25,816 bases of DNA from a virus: IMG/VR virus record IMGVR_UViG_3300040801_000328, positions 1-25,816 of that record; one strand, 5' to 3'. Below are positions 1 through 5,682 of this stretch, piece after piece (position 1 is the first letter of the stretch; every line of letters starts with the position of its first letter). The translations under genes and the position numbers were made by a program. The notes under the pieces are model-generated. The model ran no database searches. It had not been told where the DNA came from and saw only the letters and a program-made list of their open reading frames with translations.

Positions 1-93
1 GTTGAAATCTTTAATACAGAAGATGAAATAAGATTTACAGATAAACAAGACGTAAGTAATCTTATAGAACTAATAAACGCTAATAAAATATGA
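1..93 (+). CDS. C-terminal end of an unknown gene (partial)
   Basis: An open frame enters from the left edge and ends with TGA at 91-93, giving the last 30 residues of a protein whose start is outside the window. The visible tail is rich in Glu, Asp, Asn and Ile and contains no recognisable motif. Its stop overlaps the ATG of the next gene in an ATGA arrangement (90-93), typical of translational coupling, so it probably belongs to the same operon. Function unknown. Confidence 0.55.
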   Translation, partial: VEIFNTEDEIRFTDKQDVSNLIELINANKI

Positions 94-338
94 AAGCAAA
101 ATTAGAATATGATCTAGATGATCAGGATGATAGAAGAGCTCACCTAAGAGCAGTGAGGTCTATGGATATGGCTTGTGCTTTATTTGAGATAACACATAAT
201 CTTAAAAGAAAATTGGAGCATAGATTTGAAGATGCACCACAAGTTAGAGATGAATTTGATGCACTAGATGAAGTATTTATGGAAATCAATCGTGTTGTGA
301 TGGAGCATGGACTAGATCTTGATGATCTAATTCTATAA
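90..338 (+). CDS. Small acidic phage protein, unknown function
   Basis: An 82-residue acidic protein. It opens with a basic-then-acidic stretch (MKAKLEYDLDDQDDRRAH) followed by what looks like two amphipathic helices (roughly residues 18-48 and 50-72). Short proteins beginning MKAK.E.DL are common in tailed phages, but I know of no proven role for them. The start is supported by the ATGA overlap with the preceding gene. It is followed by an 86-base gap with a promoter-like motif, so it appears to close an operon. There is no signal peptide or membrane segment, so it is expected to be cytoplasmic. Confidence 0.75.
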   Translation: MKAKLEYDLDDQDDRRAHLRAVRSMDMACALFEITHNLKRKLEHRFEDAPQVRDEFDALDEVFMEINRVVMEHGLDLDDLIL

Positions 339-385
339 CTCCATGCGTTAAAGTAACAGTGTGTTCTGCTACTATATCTTAGATA

Positions 386-398
386 TTTTGTATATTAT
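386..398 (+). promoter_or_regulatory. Recurrent promoter-like motif TTTTGTATATTAT
   Basis: TTGTATATTAT at 388-398 lies 26 bases before the ATG at 425. The same 11-mer recurs before the genes at 10778, 16376 and 17710, always in a gap between genes. The repetition suggests a promoter element. Here no TTG lies 20 bases upstream of TATATTAT, so it does not match the full Bacteroidota consensus. Confidence 0.5.
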
Positions 399-424
399 GT
401 ATATAACAGTCTAATACTTTTATT

Positions 425-724
425 ATGAGTGAAGATAACTTTGAAGAAAACCTTTGGGATAGTTTAGGAGACATTGAGAAAACACAAGCAGCAGAGAAAC
501 TGCTTGAGAAAGCTTATGACAACTCTTTTAAAATAATCACAAAAGAGTTAACCTTTGATGAGCTTCTAGATAATGACATAGCAAATAATATAGAGTACAC
601 TGTTGTCATGCATGATGTTGAAGCAGGATTCAATAAAGAAACTATAGAAGCTATGATAGATTGGTATGTTGAATCTGAGGAATATGAAAAATGTGCTACA
701 CTGCATGAAATGATTAAGGACTAG
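425..724 (+). CDS. Acidic 99-residue protein, unknown function
   Basis: A 99-residue, strongly acidic protein (many Glu/Asp, few Arg) with no membrane segment and a predicted mainly helical fold. I do not recognise the family. It is the first gene after the promoter-like motif at 386-398, and its TAG stop at 722-724 overlaps the GTG start of the exported protein gene by one base, so the two are probably co-translated. It is the only gene here seen to end in TAG. A small cytoplasmic accessory or regulatory protein is possible but unproven. Confidence 0.7.
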   Translation: MSEDNFEENLWDSLGDIEKTQAAEKLLEKAYDNSFKIITKELTFDELLDNDIANNIEYTVVMHDVEAGFNKETIEAMIDWYVESEEYEKCATLHEMIKD

Positions 725-1173
725 TGTTTTCTTTTTCTAATCTATACAAATTAATCTTTACACTTTTTATTTTAATGAGCAGCAGCCTTTATGGTCAAGA
801 ATGCTCACCTTACAGAACACCTAAGAATTATATTTTAGATAAAAACAAATCCGGTGCCATAGGTTATGTAGCTTGTTTGCATGCAAGAGGTGTTGTTGCA
901 GAAGTTGGTTACAATGACGTATTTGTTGGAGTACTTGCAATGGGTAAGGGTCATCATGGTGCAACCTACTCATTTGTGCAGTATGAATTTGCAATTCGCG
1001 AATTAAGAATCTATGGTGGCCCAGCATATAGGTTAAATAATAATCCATCATTAATTACAGGTAGAATAGGTGCTGATTTAAAGATTTATAAAAGAATTTG
1101 GACCACAGCCAGTATATTACAGATAAATCGTAATCTAAACTATTTACATATTGGAATTAAAACGGTTTTATAA
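724..1173 (+). CDS. Exported small protein with signal peptide (periplasm or outer membrane)
   Basis: A 149-residue protein starting with GTG at 724, the only in-frame start after a TAA at 715-717 that keeps the signal sequence. The next ATG (775) would delete it. Residues 9-23 are K followed by a hydrophobic run (LIFTLFILM) and then SSSLYGQ, a typical type I signal peptide with cleavage near residues 24-25; there is no lipobox Cys. The mature part has two cysteines (C27, C51), which could form a disulfide, and alternating polar/hydrophobic stretches in its second half that suggest beta strands. It follows the 99-residue gene with a one-base overlap and lies upstream of the endolysin. Possible roles are lysis (outer-membrane disruption), superinfection exclusion or host-envelope modification; none can be decided from sequence. 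Confidence 0.75.
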   Translation: MFSFSNLYKLIFTLFILMSSSLYGQECSPYRTPKNYILDKNKSGAIGYVACLHARGVVAEVGYNDVFVGVLAMGKGHHGATYSFVQYEFAIRELRIYGGPAYRLNNNPSLITGRIGADLKIYKRIWTTASILQINRNLNYLHIGIKTVL

Positions 1174-1190
1174 ATAAACGGTTAAACCTT

Positions 1191-1221
1191 TTGTATTTAA
1201 ACTTATAATTGTATATATTTG
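1191..1221 (+). promoter_or_regulatory. Bacteroidota-type promoter (TTG-N20-TATATTTG)
   Basis: TTG at 1191-1193, exactly 20 bases, then TATATTTG at 1214-1221, matching the known Bacteroidota -33/-7 pattern (TTTG and TAnnTTTG). It is 23 bases before the ATG at 1245. Just upstream, GGTTAAACC (1180-1188) and a direct repeat AACGGTT (1161-1167 and 1177-1183) could be an operator or a weak hairpin ending the exported-protein gene. Identical spacing is seen at 20818-20848 and 25705-25735. Confidence 0.65.
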
Positions 1222-1244
1222 TTAAACATTAAAAATTAACAAGT

Positions 1245-1553
1245 ATGTCAACACAAGAACAACCAACAGAACTTTCTAAGGAAGAACTACAAAAACGTAG
1301 AGAAGAAATCACAGCTTTTTACAAAGACAACATCAAACATTTAAAGGTTCAGAAAGAATATGAAGAACTATTAAGAGATGTAGAAAAAGCACGTGCTGAA
1401 AGATTACAAGCTCAAATGTTTTTAGCTCAGGCTTATGCAGCAGGAGAAGAGGCTGAATCAGAAGAAAACACTTCAGAAGCAAAAGCTGAGTTTGAAGCAG
1501 CAATGAGTGCTGTTAATGAGCCTAAAACAAGAACTCTTAAAAAACAAAAGTAA
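1245..1553 (+). CDS. Coiled-coil protein upstream of the endolysin
   Basis: A 102-residue, highly charged protein dominated by Glu, Lys, Ala and Gln. Residues 10-70 show the heptad-like pattern of a continuous coiled coil, followed by an Ala/Glu-rich stretch and a basic tail ending in KKQK. No membrane segment is present, so it is not a classical holin. It is the first gene after the promoter at 1191-1221, and its TAA overlaps the amidase ATG by one base (1553), so the two are almost certainly co-translated. It might be a structural rod or an endolysin partner; function unknown. Confidence 0.75.
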   Translation: MSTQEQPTELSKEELQKRREEITAFYKDNIKHLKVQKEYEELLRDVEKARAERLQAQMFLAQAYAAGEEAESEENTSEAKAEFEAAMSAVNEPKTRTLKKQK

Positions 1554-2467
1554 TGGAAATTTTAAAAGAGGGATCAAAAGGCCCGGACGTAAGAAAACTA
1601 CAACAACTGCTTAAAATAAATAAGGATGGAATATTTGGTCCCGCTACTAAAAAGGCAGTTATTAGATTTCAGTTAGGACGTAATTTAAGTGCAGATGGTA
1701 TTGTAGGTAATGATACCTGGACACTTCTTTTAACAAATGGTCCTGAGTTTGAAGCTATTGATGAGGACACTGATATTGCAGAGCAATATTTTACTACATC
1801 ATTTAATCAAGTTATACACAGACATTTTTTACCTAAAGGTGAATATATAGAAGGACCTGTTACTAATGATTATGTTTTTATACATCATACAGCAGGATGG
1901 AACAATCCTTACAAAACTATAGATAGTTGGGGTAGAGATAGCCGTGGAAGAGTTGCCACTGAATTTGTACTAGGAGGTCAGAACATTAGAAATAATGATG
2001 ATGAGTATGACGGTGTAATGGTGCAAGCATTTCCAGAAGGTGGTCAAGGTTGGCATCTTGGTAAAACAGGATCTGGTTTTATGAACCGTCACTCTGTAGG
2101 TATTGAGATTAATAACTTTGGTTATATCAAAGATGGAAAGACATATGCAGGAACTACTGCACATGAAGATCAAATATGTAAATTAAAAGAACCTTTTAAA
2201 GGTTATATTGAATGGCACAATTATTCACCTGCACAAATAGAGGCGTTGGATCTTTGGTTAAGATATATAGCTGAGAGAGATAATATTGATATACGTGTTG
2301 GATTAGTACAATGGATTAAAAAATATGGACCAACCAAAGCATTTGAATTTCAAGAGGATGCGTACTATGGTAAAGTCAAAGGTCTTTTAACACATACTAA
2401 TGTTAGAAGAGACAAATTTGATTGTTACCCTCATCCTGACTTGATTGATATGCTATTAAGTTTATAA
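1553..2467 (+). CDS. Endolysin: peptidoglycan-binding domain + N-acetylmuramoyl-L-alanine amidase
   Basis: A 304-residue modular cell-wall hydrolase that would cut the amide bond between N-acetylmuramic acid and the stem peptide. Residues 5-60 form a PG_binding_1 domain (GSKGPDVRKLQQLL, then DGIFGPATKKAVIRFQ and DGIVGNDTWTLLL). A linker of about 45 residues follows, then an amidase_2 (AmpD / T7-lysozyme type) fold from about residue 106. Candidate zinc ligands are H111/H112 in IHHTAGW, H281 in LLTHTNVRRDK and D290 (K288-x-D290 as in AmpD); GWHLGK and SVGIEINNFG fit the core. There is no signal peptide, so a holin-like or other release route would be needed. A structural, tail-associated hydrolase is the alternative, but the neighbourhood favours lysis. 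Confidence 0.9.
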   Translation: MEILKEGSKGPDVRKLQQLLKINKDGIFGPATKKAVIRFQLGRNLSADGIVGNDTWTLLLTNGPEFEAIDEDTDIAEQYFTTSFNQVIHRHFLPKGEYIEGPVTNDYVFIHHTAGWNNPYKTIDSWGRDSRGRVATEFVLGGQNIRNNDDEYDGVMVQAFPEGGQGWHLGKTGSGFMNRHSVGIEINNFGYIKDGKTYAGTTAHEDQICKLKEPFKGYIEWHNYSPAQIEALDLWLRYIAERDNIDIRVGLVQWIKKYGPTKAFEFQEDAYYGKVKGLLTHTNVRRDKFDCYPHPDLIDMLLSL

Positions 2468-2468
2468 T

Positions 2469-2831
2469 ATGGCACTAGTAAATAAAGTAGATCAAAAAGC
2501 TAAAGTTGATATTGATATAACAATCAAGTATCAAATTATGACATATTGTTTCTTTAACAATATAAAGATTAGTAATGCTGATTTGGAATGTTTATCTGAA
2601 TTAGCAAAACAAAAAAATGTAGAGCTTACTTTATTTTGTAATAGCGTGACTGAACTGGGGATTTTTAAAAGTCCTCAGTCAGCACGTAATGCTGTTACAA
2701 AAGCAAGTAAAAAGAATCTTGTAATAAAAGATGGAAAGAATAAAAAGAAAATCTATTTAAATAAGGATATGAATGTTCAAACAGTAGGTCCTGTTTTATT
2801 AGATTATAAAATACTAGGAATTGAAAGCTAA
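2469..2831 (+). CDS. Conserved phage protein with winged-helix-like region
   Basis: A 120-residue protein. Residues 66-97 look like a winged helix: a helix (SPQSARNAVTKASKKNLV) followed by a basic turn and strand (IKDGKNKKKIYL), similar to the recognition helix plus wing of small transcription factors. Residues 18-60 are helical with two cysteines. I associate similar proteins with Bacteroidetes phages beside an HU/IHF-like gene, as here. It starts two bases after the endolysin stop, and its end overlaps the TTG start of the HU-like gene by 11 bases. A DNA-binding regulator or packaging-site binder is a reasonable inference, not a demonstrated role. Confidence 0.7.
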   Translation: MALVNKVDQKAKVDIDITIKYQIMTYCFFNNIKISNADLECLSELAKQKNVELTLFCNSVTELGIFKSPQSARNAVTKASKKNLVIKDGKNKKKIYLNKDMNVQTVGPVLLDYKILGIES

Positions 2832-3207
2832 AAGTTACAAAGATTTTAAAAAAGATATAGCTTCTAAAGCGGGGGTTCATCCAGATTTAGTTGATGAATT
2901 TATTACATTTTATTATGCTAAAGTTAGGAAACATCTTTCTGACTTAACATATCCTAGTATTACAGTTACCGGATTGGGAACTTTTCAAATAAGAAAACCT
3001 GCTTTAAATAAAGCTATAAAAAAGAATAAAAGCATTCTTGGTAATTTATCTAAGAATACATACAACGGTTATGAGAAGCACATAGGTGTTACAGAAAAGT
3101 TAGAAAAGTTTGAAGCTATGACTTTTATGATAAAAGATATTGAAGAGGATAAAGCAATTTTTAAAGAAAAGAAAAATGAATATAAAAAAGCTACTAAACG
3201 CATTTAA
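2821..3207 (+). CDS. HU/IHF-like DNA-bending protein
   Basis: A 128-residue protein of the bacterial histone-like (HU/IHF) family. Residues 6-60 match the core: helix YKDFKKDIASKAGVHPDLVDEF, a second helix, then the strand pattern ITVTGLGTFQIRKPAL, equivalent to the I..PGFGTF.VR signature, with P60 near where the DNA-intercalating arm proline falls. About 68 extra residues at the C-terminus are Lys/Glu-rich and helical, longer than typical 90-residue HU. The start is TTG at 2821; no ATG or GTG precedes the HU fold in frame. It lies between a winged-helix-like protein and a zinc-binding protein in a coupled gene run. A role in DNA bending for packaging, condensation or transcription is likely. 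Confidence 0.8.
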   Translation: MKAKSYKDFKKDIASKAGVHPDLVDEFITFYYAKVRKHLSDLTYPSITVTGLGTFQIRKPALNKAIKKNKSILGNLSKNTYNGYEKHIGVTEKLEKFEAMTFMIKDIEEDKAIFKEKKNEYKKATKRI

Positions 3208-3478
3208 GAATCTTGATCAGATAAAAGAAGGTGTATTGAATACTATTTTTACAAAAAAGGAAGTAGAAATAATTGCAGATGAAAGACTTAAAATTTGTTT
3301 AAAGTGTGAACACTTTGATAATCAAGGAAGTAACTGTTTAGCTCCTGGAACTCAACCTTGTTGTTCTGAATGCGGTTGCAGTTTAGCATTTAAAACAAGA
3401 TCACTATCATCAAGTTGTCCTAAAGAAAAGTGGGGTGCTTGGTTAACAGAAGAACAAGAAGAAAAATTAAATTTATAA
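3176..3478 (+). CDS. Cysteine-rich probable zinc-binding protein
   Basis: About 100 residues from the ATG at 3176; an earlier in-frame ATG at 3140 would overlap the HU-like gene by 68 instead of 32 bases and adds only a basic stretch. The protein contains eight cysteines: C41-x2-C44, C54, C62-C63, C66-x-C68 and C81 within ICLKCEHF, GSNCLAPGTQPCCSECGCSL and SSSCPKEKW. The arrangement strongly suggests one or two bound zinc ions. The pattern ending CPxxKW is one I associate with short phage proteins of unknown role. It is cytoplasmic and coupled to its neighbours. A DNA- or protein-binding zinc ribbon is the most likely description. Confidence 0.75.
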   Translation: MNIKKLLNAFKNLDQIKEGVLNTIFTKKEVEIIADERLKICLKCEHFDNQGSNCLAPGTQPCCSECGCSLAFKTRSLSSSCPKEKWGAWLTEEQEEKLNL

Positions 3479-3480
3479 TT

Positions 3481-3711
3481 ATGACAGTAACAGAAATAGT
3501 AAATGATCTTTTAAAATATGAAATGATCACATCAGAAGCAGCTTTAGTTTTATTAACAGCTGAGGCAGAAGCTGCTGCATTCCGTAATCAAGGAAATCAA
3601 GGTTTACAGACCTTTCCTTATAATCCACCATTTAAGGTTGGAGATAGACCAGCTGATCAACCTTTTTGGTATACAACATCAACAGATACCTCATCAAAAA
3701 TTGAAGAATAA
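3481..3711 (+). CDS. Small protein, unknown function
   Basis: A 76-residue protein from the ATG at 3481, two bases after the stop of the zinc-binding protein gene. A longer in-frame reading from 3430 would lie inside the upstream gene and adds residues that are only its shadow. The N-terminal half is helical and Ala/Glu-rich (EIVNDLLKYEMITSEAAL); the C-terminal half is Pro/Tyr/Trp-containing and looks extended. No known motif. Its TAA overlaps the ATG of the nuclease gene by one base (3711), indicating coupled translation. Confidence 0.7.
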   Translation: MTVTEIVNDLLKYEMITSEAALVLLTAEAEAAAFRNQGNQGLQTFPYNPPFKVGDRPADQPFWYTTSTDTSSKIEE

Positions 3712-4523
3712 TGGCTGTAATATTTAAAGAAGAAGGTCATGTTTATGAAAGCAATGATCAAGAAAAAATAGATTGGACAAGCGTTACATCTTTTATAGGT
3801 AAGTTTAAACCTAAATTTGATGCAAAAGGTCAGGCTAAAAAATCAGCTAAGAATAAAAGATCTAAGTGGTATGGTATGACTGAAAAAGAAATACTAGCTG
3901 CATGGGAATCAGAAACGCAAAGAGCAATAGATTTAGGTAACTGGTATCATAATCAGAGAGAAGCAGATATGCTAGACTTTAAGACTATTGAAAGACATGG
4001 TGTTGAAGTACCTATAATTAAACCTTTAGTTGATGATGAGGGTATTAAAACAGCTCCTGAGCAGAAGTTAAAAGATGGTGTATACCCTGAACATTTTGTT
4101 TATTTAAAATCAGCACAATTGTGTGGGCAAGCTGATTTAGTAGAGGTTGTAAATGGATATATTAATATTACAGATTACAAAACAAATAAAGAAATAAAAG
4201 AGAAAGGTTTTACTAATTGGGAAGGTATAACATCAAAGATGTATAACCCTGTAAGTCATCTGGATGATTGTAATTTGAATCATTATAACTTACAACTCAG
4301 TATTTATGCGTATATTATTAAAAAGCACAACCCTAAATTAAAAATAGGTGAGCTTGTTGTTCAACACGTTAAATTCAAACAAGTTGGTACAGATAAAAAT
4401 GGATACCCAATTAATGAACACGTTAATGGAGAACCTGTAATTGAAGAGATTAAAATGTATAATTTACCATATCTTAAAGATGAAGTTAGAACTTTGATGA
4501 TGTGGCATAAAGATAATATGTAA
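3711..4523 (+). CDS. PD-(D/E)XK superfamily nuclease (RecB/Cas4-like)
   Basis: A 270-residue predicted Mg-dependent nuclease. The superfamily signature is visible in order: G76-x3-H80-x3-E84 (GNWYHNQRE), D142 in CGQADLVEVV, the D155-Y-K157 core in INITDYKTNK, and Q195-x3-Y199 (QLSIYAY), the QxxxY motif of RecB-, AddB- and Cas4-type exonucleases. The N-terminal 60 residues contain a basic stretch (KKSAKNKRSK) that may contact DNA. It sits in the run of small genes leading to the terminase, overlapping both neighbours by one base. Likely jobs are DNA end processing during recombination or packaging, or host DNA degradation. Family assignment is strong; the biological role is inferred. Confidence 0.85.
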   Translation: MAVIFKEEGHVYESNDQEKIDWTSVTSFIGKFKPKFDAKGQAKKSAKNKRSKWYGMTEKEILAAWESETQRAIDLGNWYHNQREADMLDFKTIERHGVEVPIIKPLVDDEGIKTAPEQKLKDGVYPEHFVYLKSAQLCGQADLVEVVNGYINITDYKTNKEIKEKGFTNWEGITSKMYNPVSHLDDCNLNHYNLQLSIYAYIIKKHNPKLKIGELVVQHVKFKQVGTDKNGYPINEHVNGEPVIEEIKMYNLPYLKDEVRTLMMWHKDNM

Positions 4524-4789
4524 TGATAACACCTAGAATTTTTGAAAGTTTGCAAGTAGTTACTGTAAGTGAAGCAACTGGTGATGGTAATTATACAACA
4601 ATTACTAAAAAAGTTTATACAGATACTCAAATTGATTTAAGTAAAGTTATTGCATTTAATCATTATATAAATCCTGAAACAGGTAATATAGACTCTGCTT
4701 ACACAGAGGTTTATGTAGAGGGTTTAATTGGAGTTAAAATATTAAAAATAAATTTTATTTTATTTAAAGAATTAATAGATGCATTATGA
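4523..4789 (+). CDS. Small protein, unknown function
   Basis: An 88-residue protein with a mainly beta-strand-like composition (many Thr, Val, Ile) and no recognised motif. One charged-to-hydrophobic stretch near the C-terminus (VKILKINFILFKELIDAL) is too mixed to be a clear membrane helix. The ATG at 4523 overlaps the nuclease TAA by one base, and its TGA at 4787-4789 overlaps the next ATG at 4786 in an ATGA arrangement. It is therefore part of the coupled pre-terminase operon. Function unknown. Confidence 0.7.
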   Translation: MITPRIFESLQVVTVSEATGDGNYTTITKKVYTDTQIDLSKVIAFNHYINPETGNIDSAYTEVYVEGLIGVKILKINFILFKELIDAL

Positions 4790-5304
4790 TAGTAAGATTA
4801 TTTGATATACAAAATGGTAAAGTTATACCAACAGAACATTGTTATACTTTAAAGTTTTTAAAAGAATTAATGGATGAATATCCTGATACATACATGAGTG
4901 TTTATCAATATTTATTTTACATGTCTTGTCCCAATCCAGATTTAAATCCTTTCTTTAATTTACCAGAGCATGAGAAAGAAGATATTATAATTGAAGAAAT
5001 AGGTCTTGAAGAATCAACAGAAGATGCTAAAATTAGGTATTCTTTAGAAATGGCTAGAAAGCTTTATGAAACACCTACATATAGAGCTTATGTTGGGATT
5101 AAATCAATGCTTGATAGATTGGCTAGATATATGGAAACTACAGCAATAGAACATGGTAGAGATGGTAACATTAATTCTATGGTAAATGCTGCCGCTAAAT
5201 TTGAACAAATAAGAAATTCTTATAAGGGTGCATTTAGTGATATGAAGGAAGAACAAGAAAGTTCAGTTAGAGGTGGCGCAGGATTAGCTTATGATCAACT
5301 TTAA
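4786..5304 (+). CDS. Conserved helical protein upstream of TerL; candidate small terminase
   Basis: A 172-residue protein. Residues 1-75 are mixed and acidic; residues 85-165 are helical with the stretch MLDRLARYMETTAIEHGRDGNINSM-type core (about 106-131) and an AAAKFEQIRNSYKGAFSDM helix near 135-155. I recall this C-terminal pattern as conserved in Bacteroidetes phages, always of unknown function. Its position two genes before TerL, its helical composition and its length are compatible with a small terminase subunit that recognises viral DNA, but no helix-turn-helix is evident. It overlaps its upstream neighbour by four bases. Confidence 0.7.
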   Translation: MIVRLFDIQNGKVIPTEHCYTLKFLKELMDEYPDTYMSVYQYLFYMSCPNPDLNPFFNLPEHEKEDIIIEEIGLEESTEDAKIRYSLEMARKLYETPTYRAYVGIKSMLDRLARYMETTAIEHGRDGNINSMVNAAAKFEQIRNSYKGAFSDMKEEQESSVRGGAGLAYDQL

Positions 5305-5306
5305 TA

Positions 5307-5480
5307 ATGCAAGAAAAAAAAGACAAATGGGTGTTTTGTTATTGGGATGAAGCACATTTTGAAGAAGATAAAACAATAAATAATAAATCAACAAAAAATG
5401 ATAAAAACAAAAGTAATACCGGTAGGGAAAAAGGTTTTAGTAAAACCAAAAGAAGCACAGAGAATGGTGCCAGGAACTAA
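5307..5480 (+). CDS. Possible 57-residue ORF overlapping the GroES-like gene
   Basis: An ATG two bases after the 172-residue gene's stop opens a frame of 57 codons ending at 5480. The first 30 residues (MQEKKDKWVFCYWDEAHFEE and following) look like a genuine acidic, aromatic-rich protein and fill the otherwise empty 93-base gap. The remaining 27 residues overlap the co-chaperonin gene in another frame and are Lys/Asn/Ser-rich, as a shadow would be. It could be a true overlapping gene or a chance frame; comparison with relatives would decide. Confidence 0.4.
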   Translation: MQEKKDKWVFCYWDEAHFEEDKTINNKSTKNDKNKSNTGREKGFSKTKRSTENGARN

Positions 5481-5682
5481 CATTATTATACCAGACTCAG
5501 CAATACAAAAAGAATATAAAGCTTATGTCATTGGTGTAGGTACAGAAGTTACTGAAATCAATGAAGGTGATTTAATACAATATGCTGAATATTGTGTTCC
5601 AACTGAAATGGAGCATGAGGGTACTATGCATTTACTTATTAATGTTGGGGATATTCATGCAATTTTAAAAGAAGAAGAGTAA
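5398..5682 (+). CDS. GroES-like co-chaperonin (10 kDa chaperonin family)
   Basis: A 94-residue protein matching the chaperonin-10 fold in length and layout: VIPVGKKVLVKPKEAQR at the N-terminus (compare the R/KVLVKP strand of GroES), a mobile-loop-like segment PGTNIIIPDSA (residues 25-35) with a hydrophobic tripeptide where GroES binds GroEL, then YKAYVIGVGTEV, GDLIQYAEYCV and a final strand ILKEEE. It would cap the host GroEL to fold viral proteins, as T4 gp31 and other phage co-chaperonins do for their capsid protein. No GroEL is in the window. Its TAA overlaps the TerL ATG at 5682, so it is expressed with packaging genes. Confidence 0.8.
   Translation: MIKTKVIPVGKKVLVKPKEAQRMVPGTNIIIPDSAIQKEYKAYVIGVGTEVTEINEGDLIQYAEYCVPTEMEHEGTMHLLINVGDIHAILKEEE

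Noticed and set aside
3140-3478. Longer start for the zinc-binding protein
   Set aside because: It would overlap the HU-like gene by 68 bases and adds only Lys-rich shadow residues; 3176 is the better start, though 3140 is not excluded.
3430-3711. Longer start for the 76-residue gene
   Set aside because: The added N-terminus is fully inside the zinc-protein gene; ATG at 3481 sits just after the stop.
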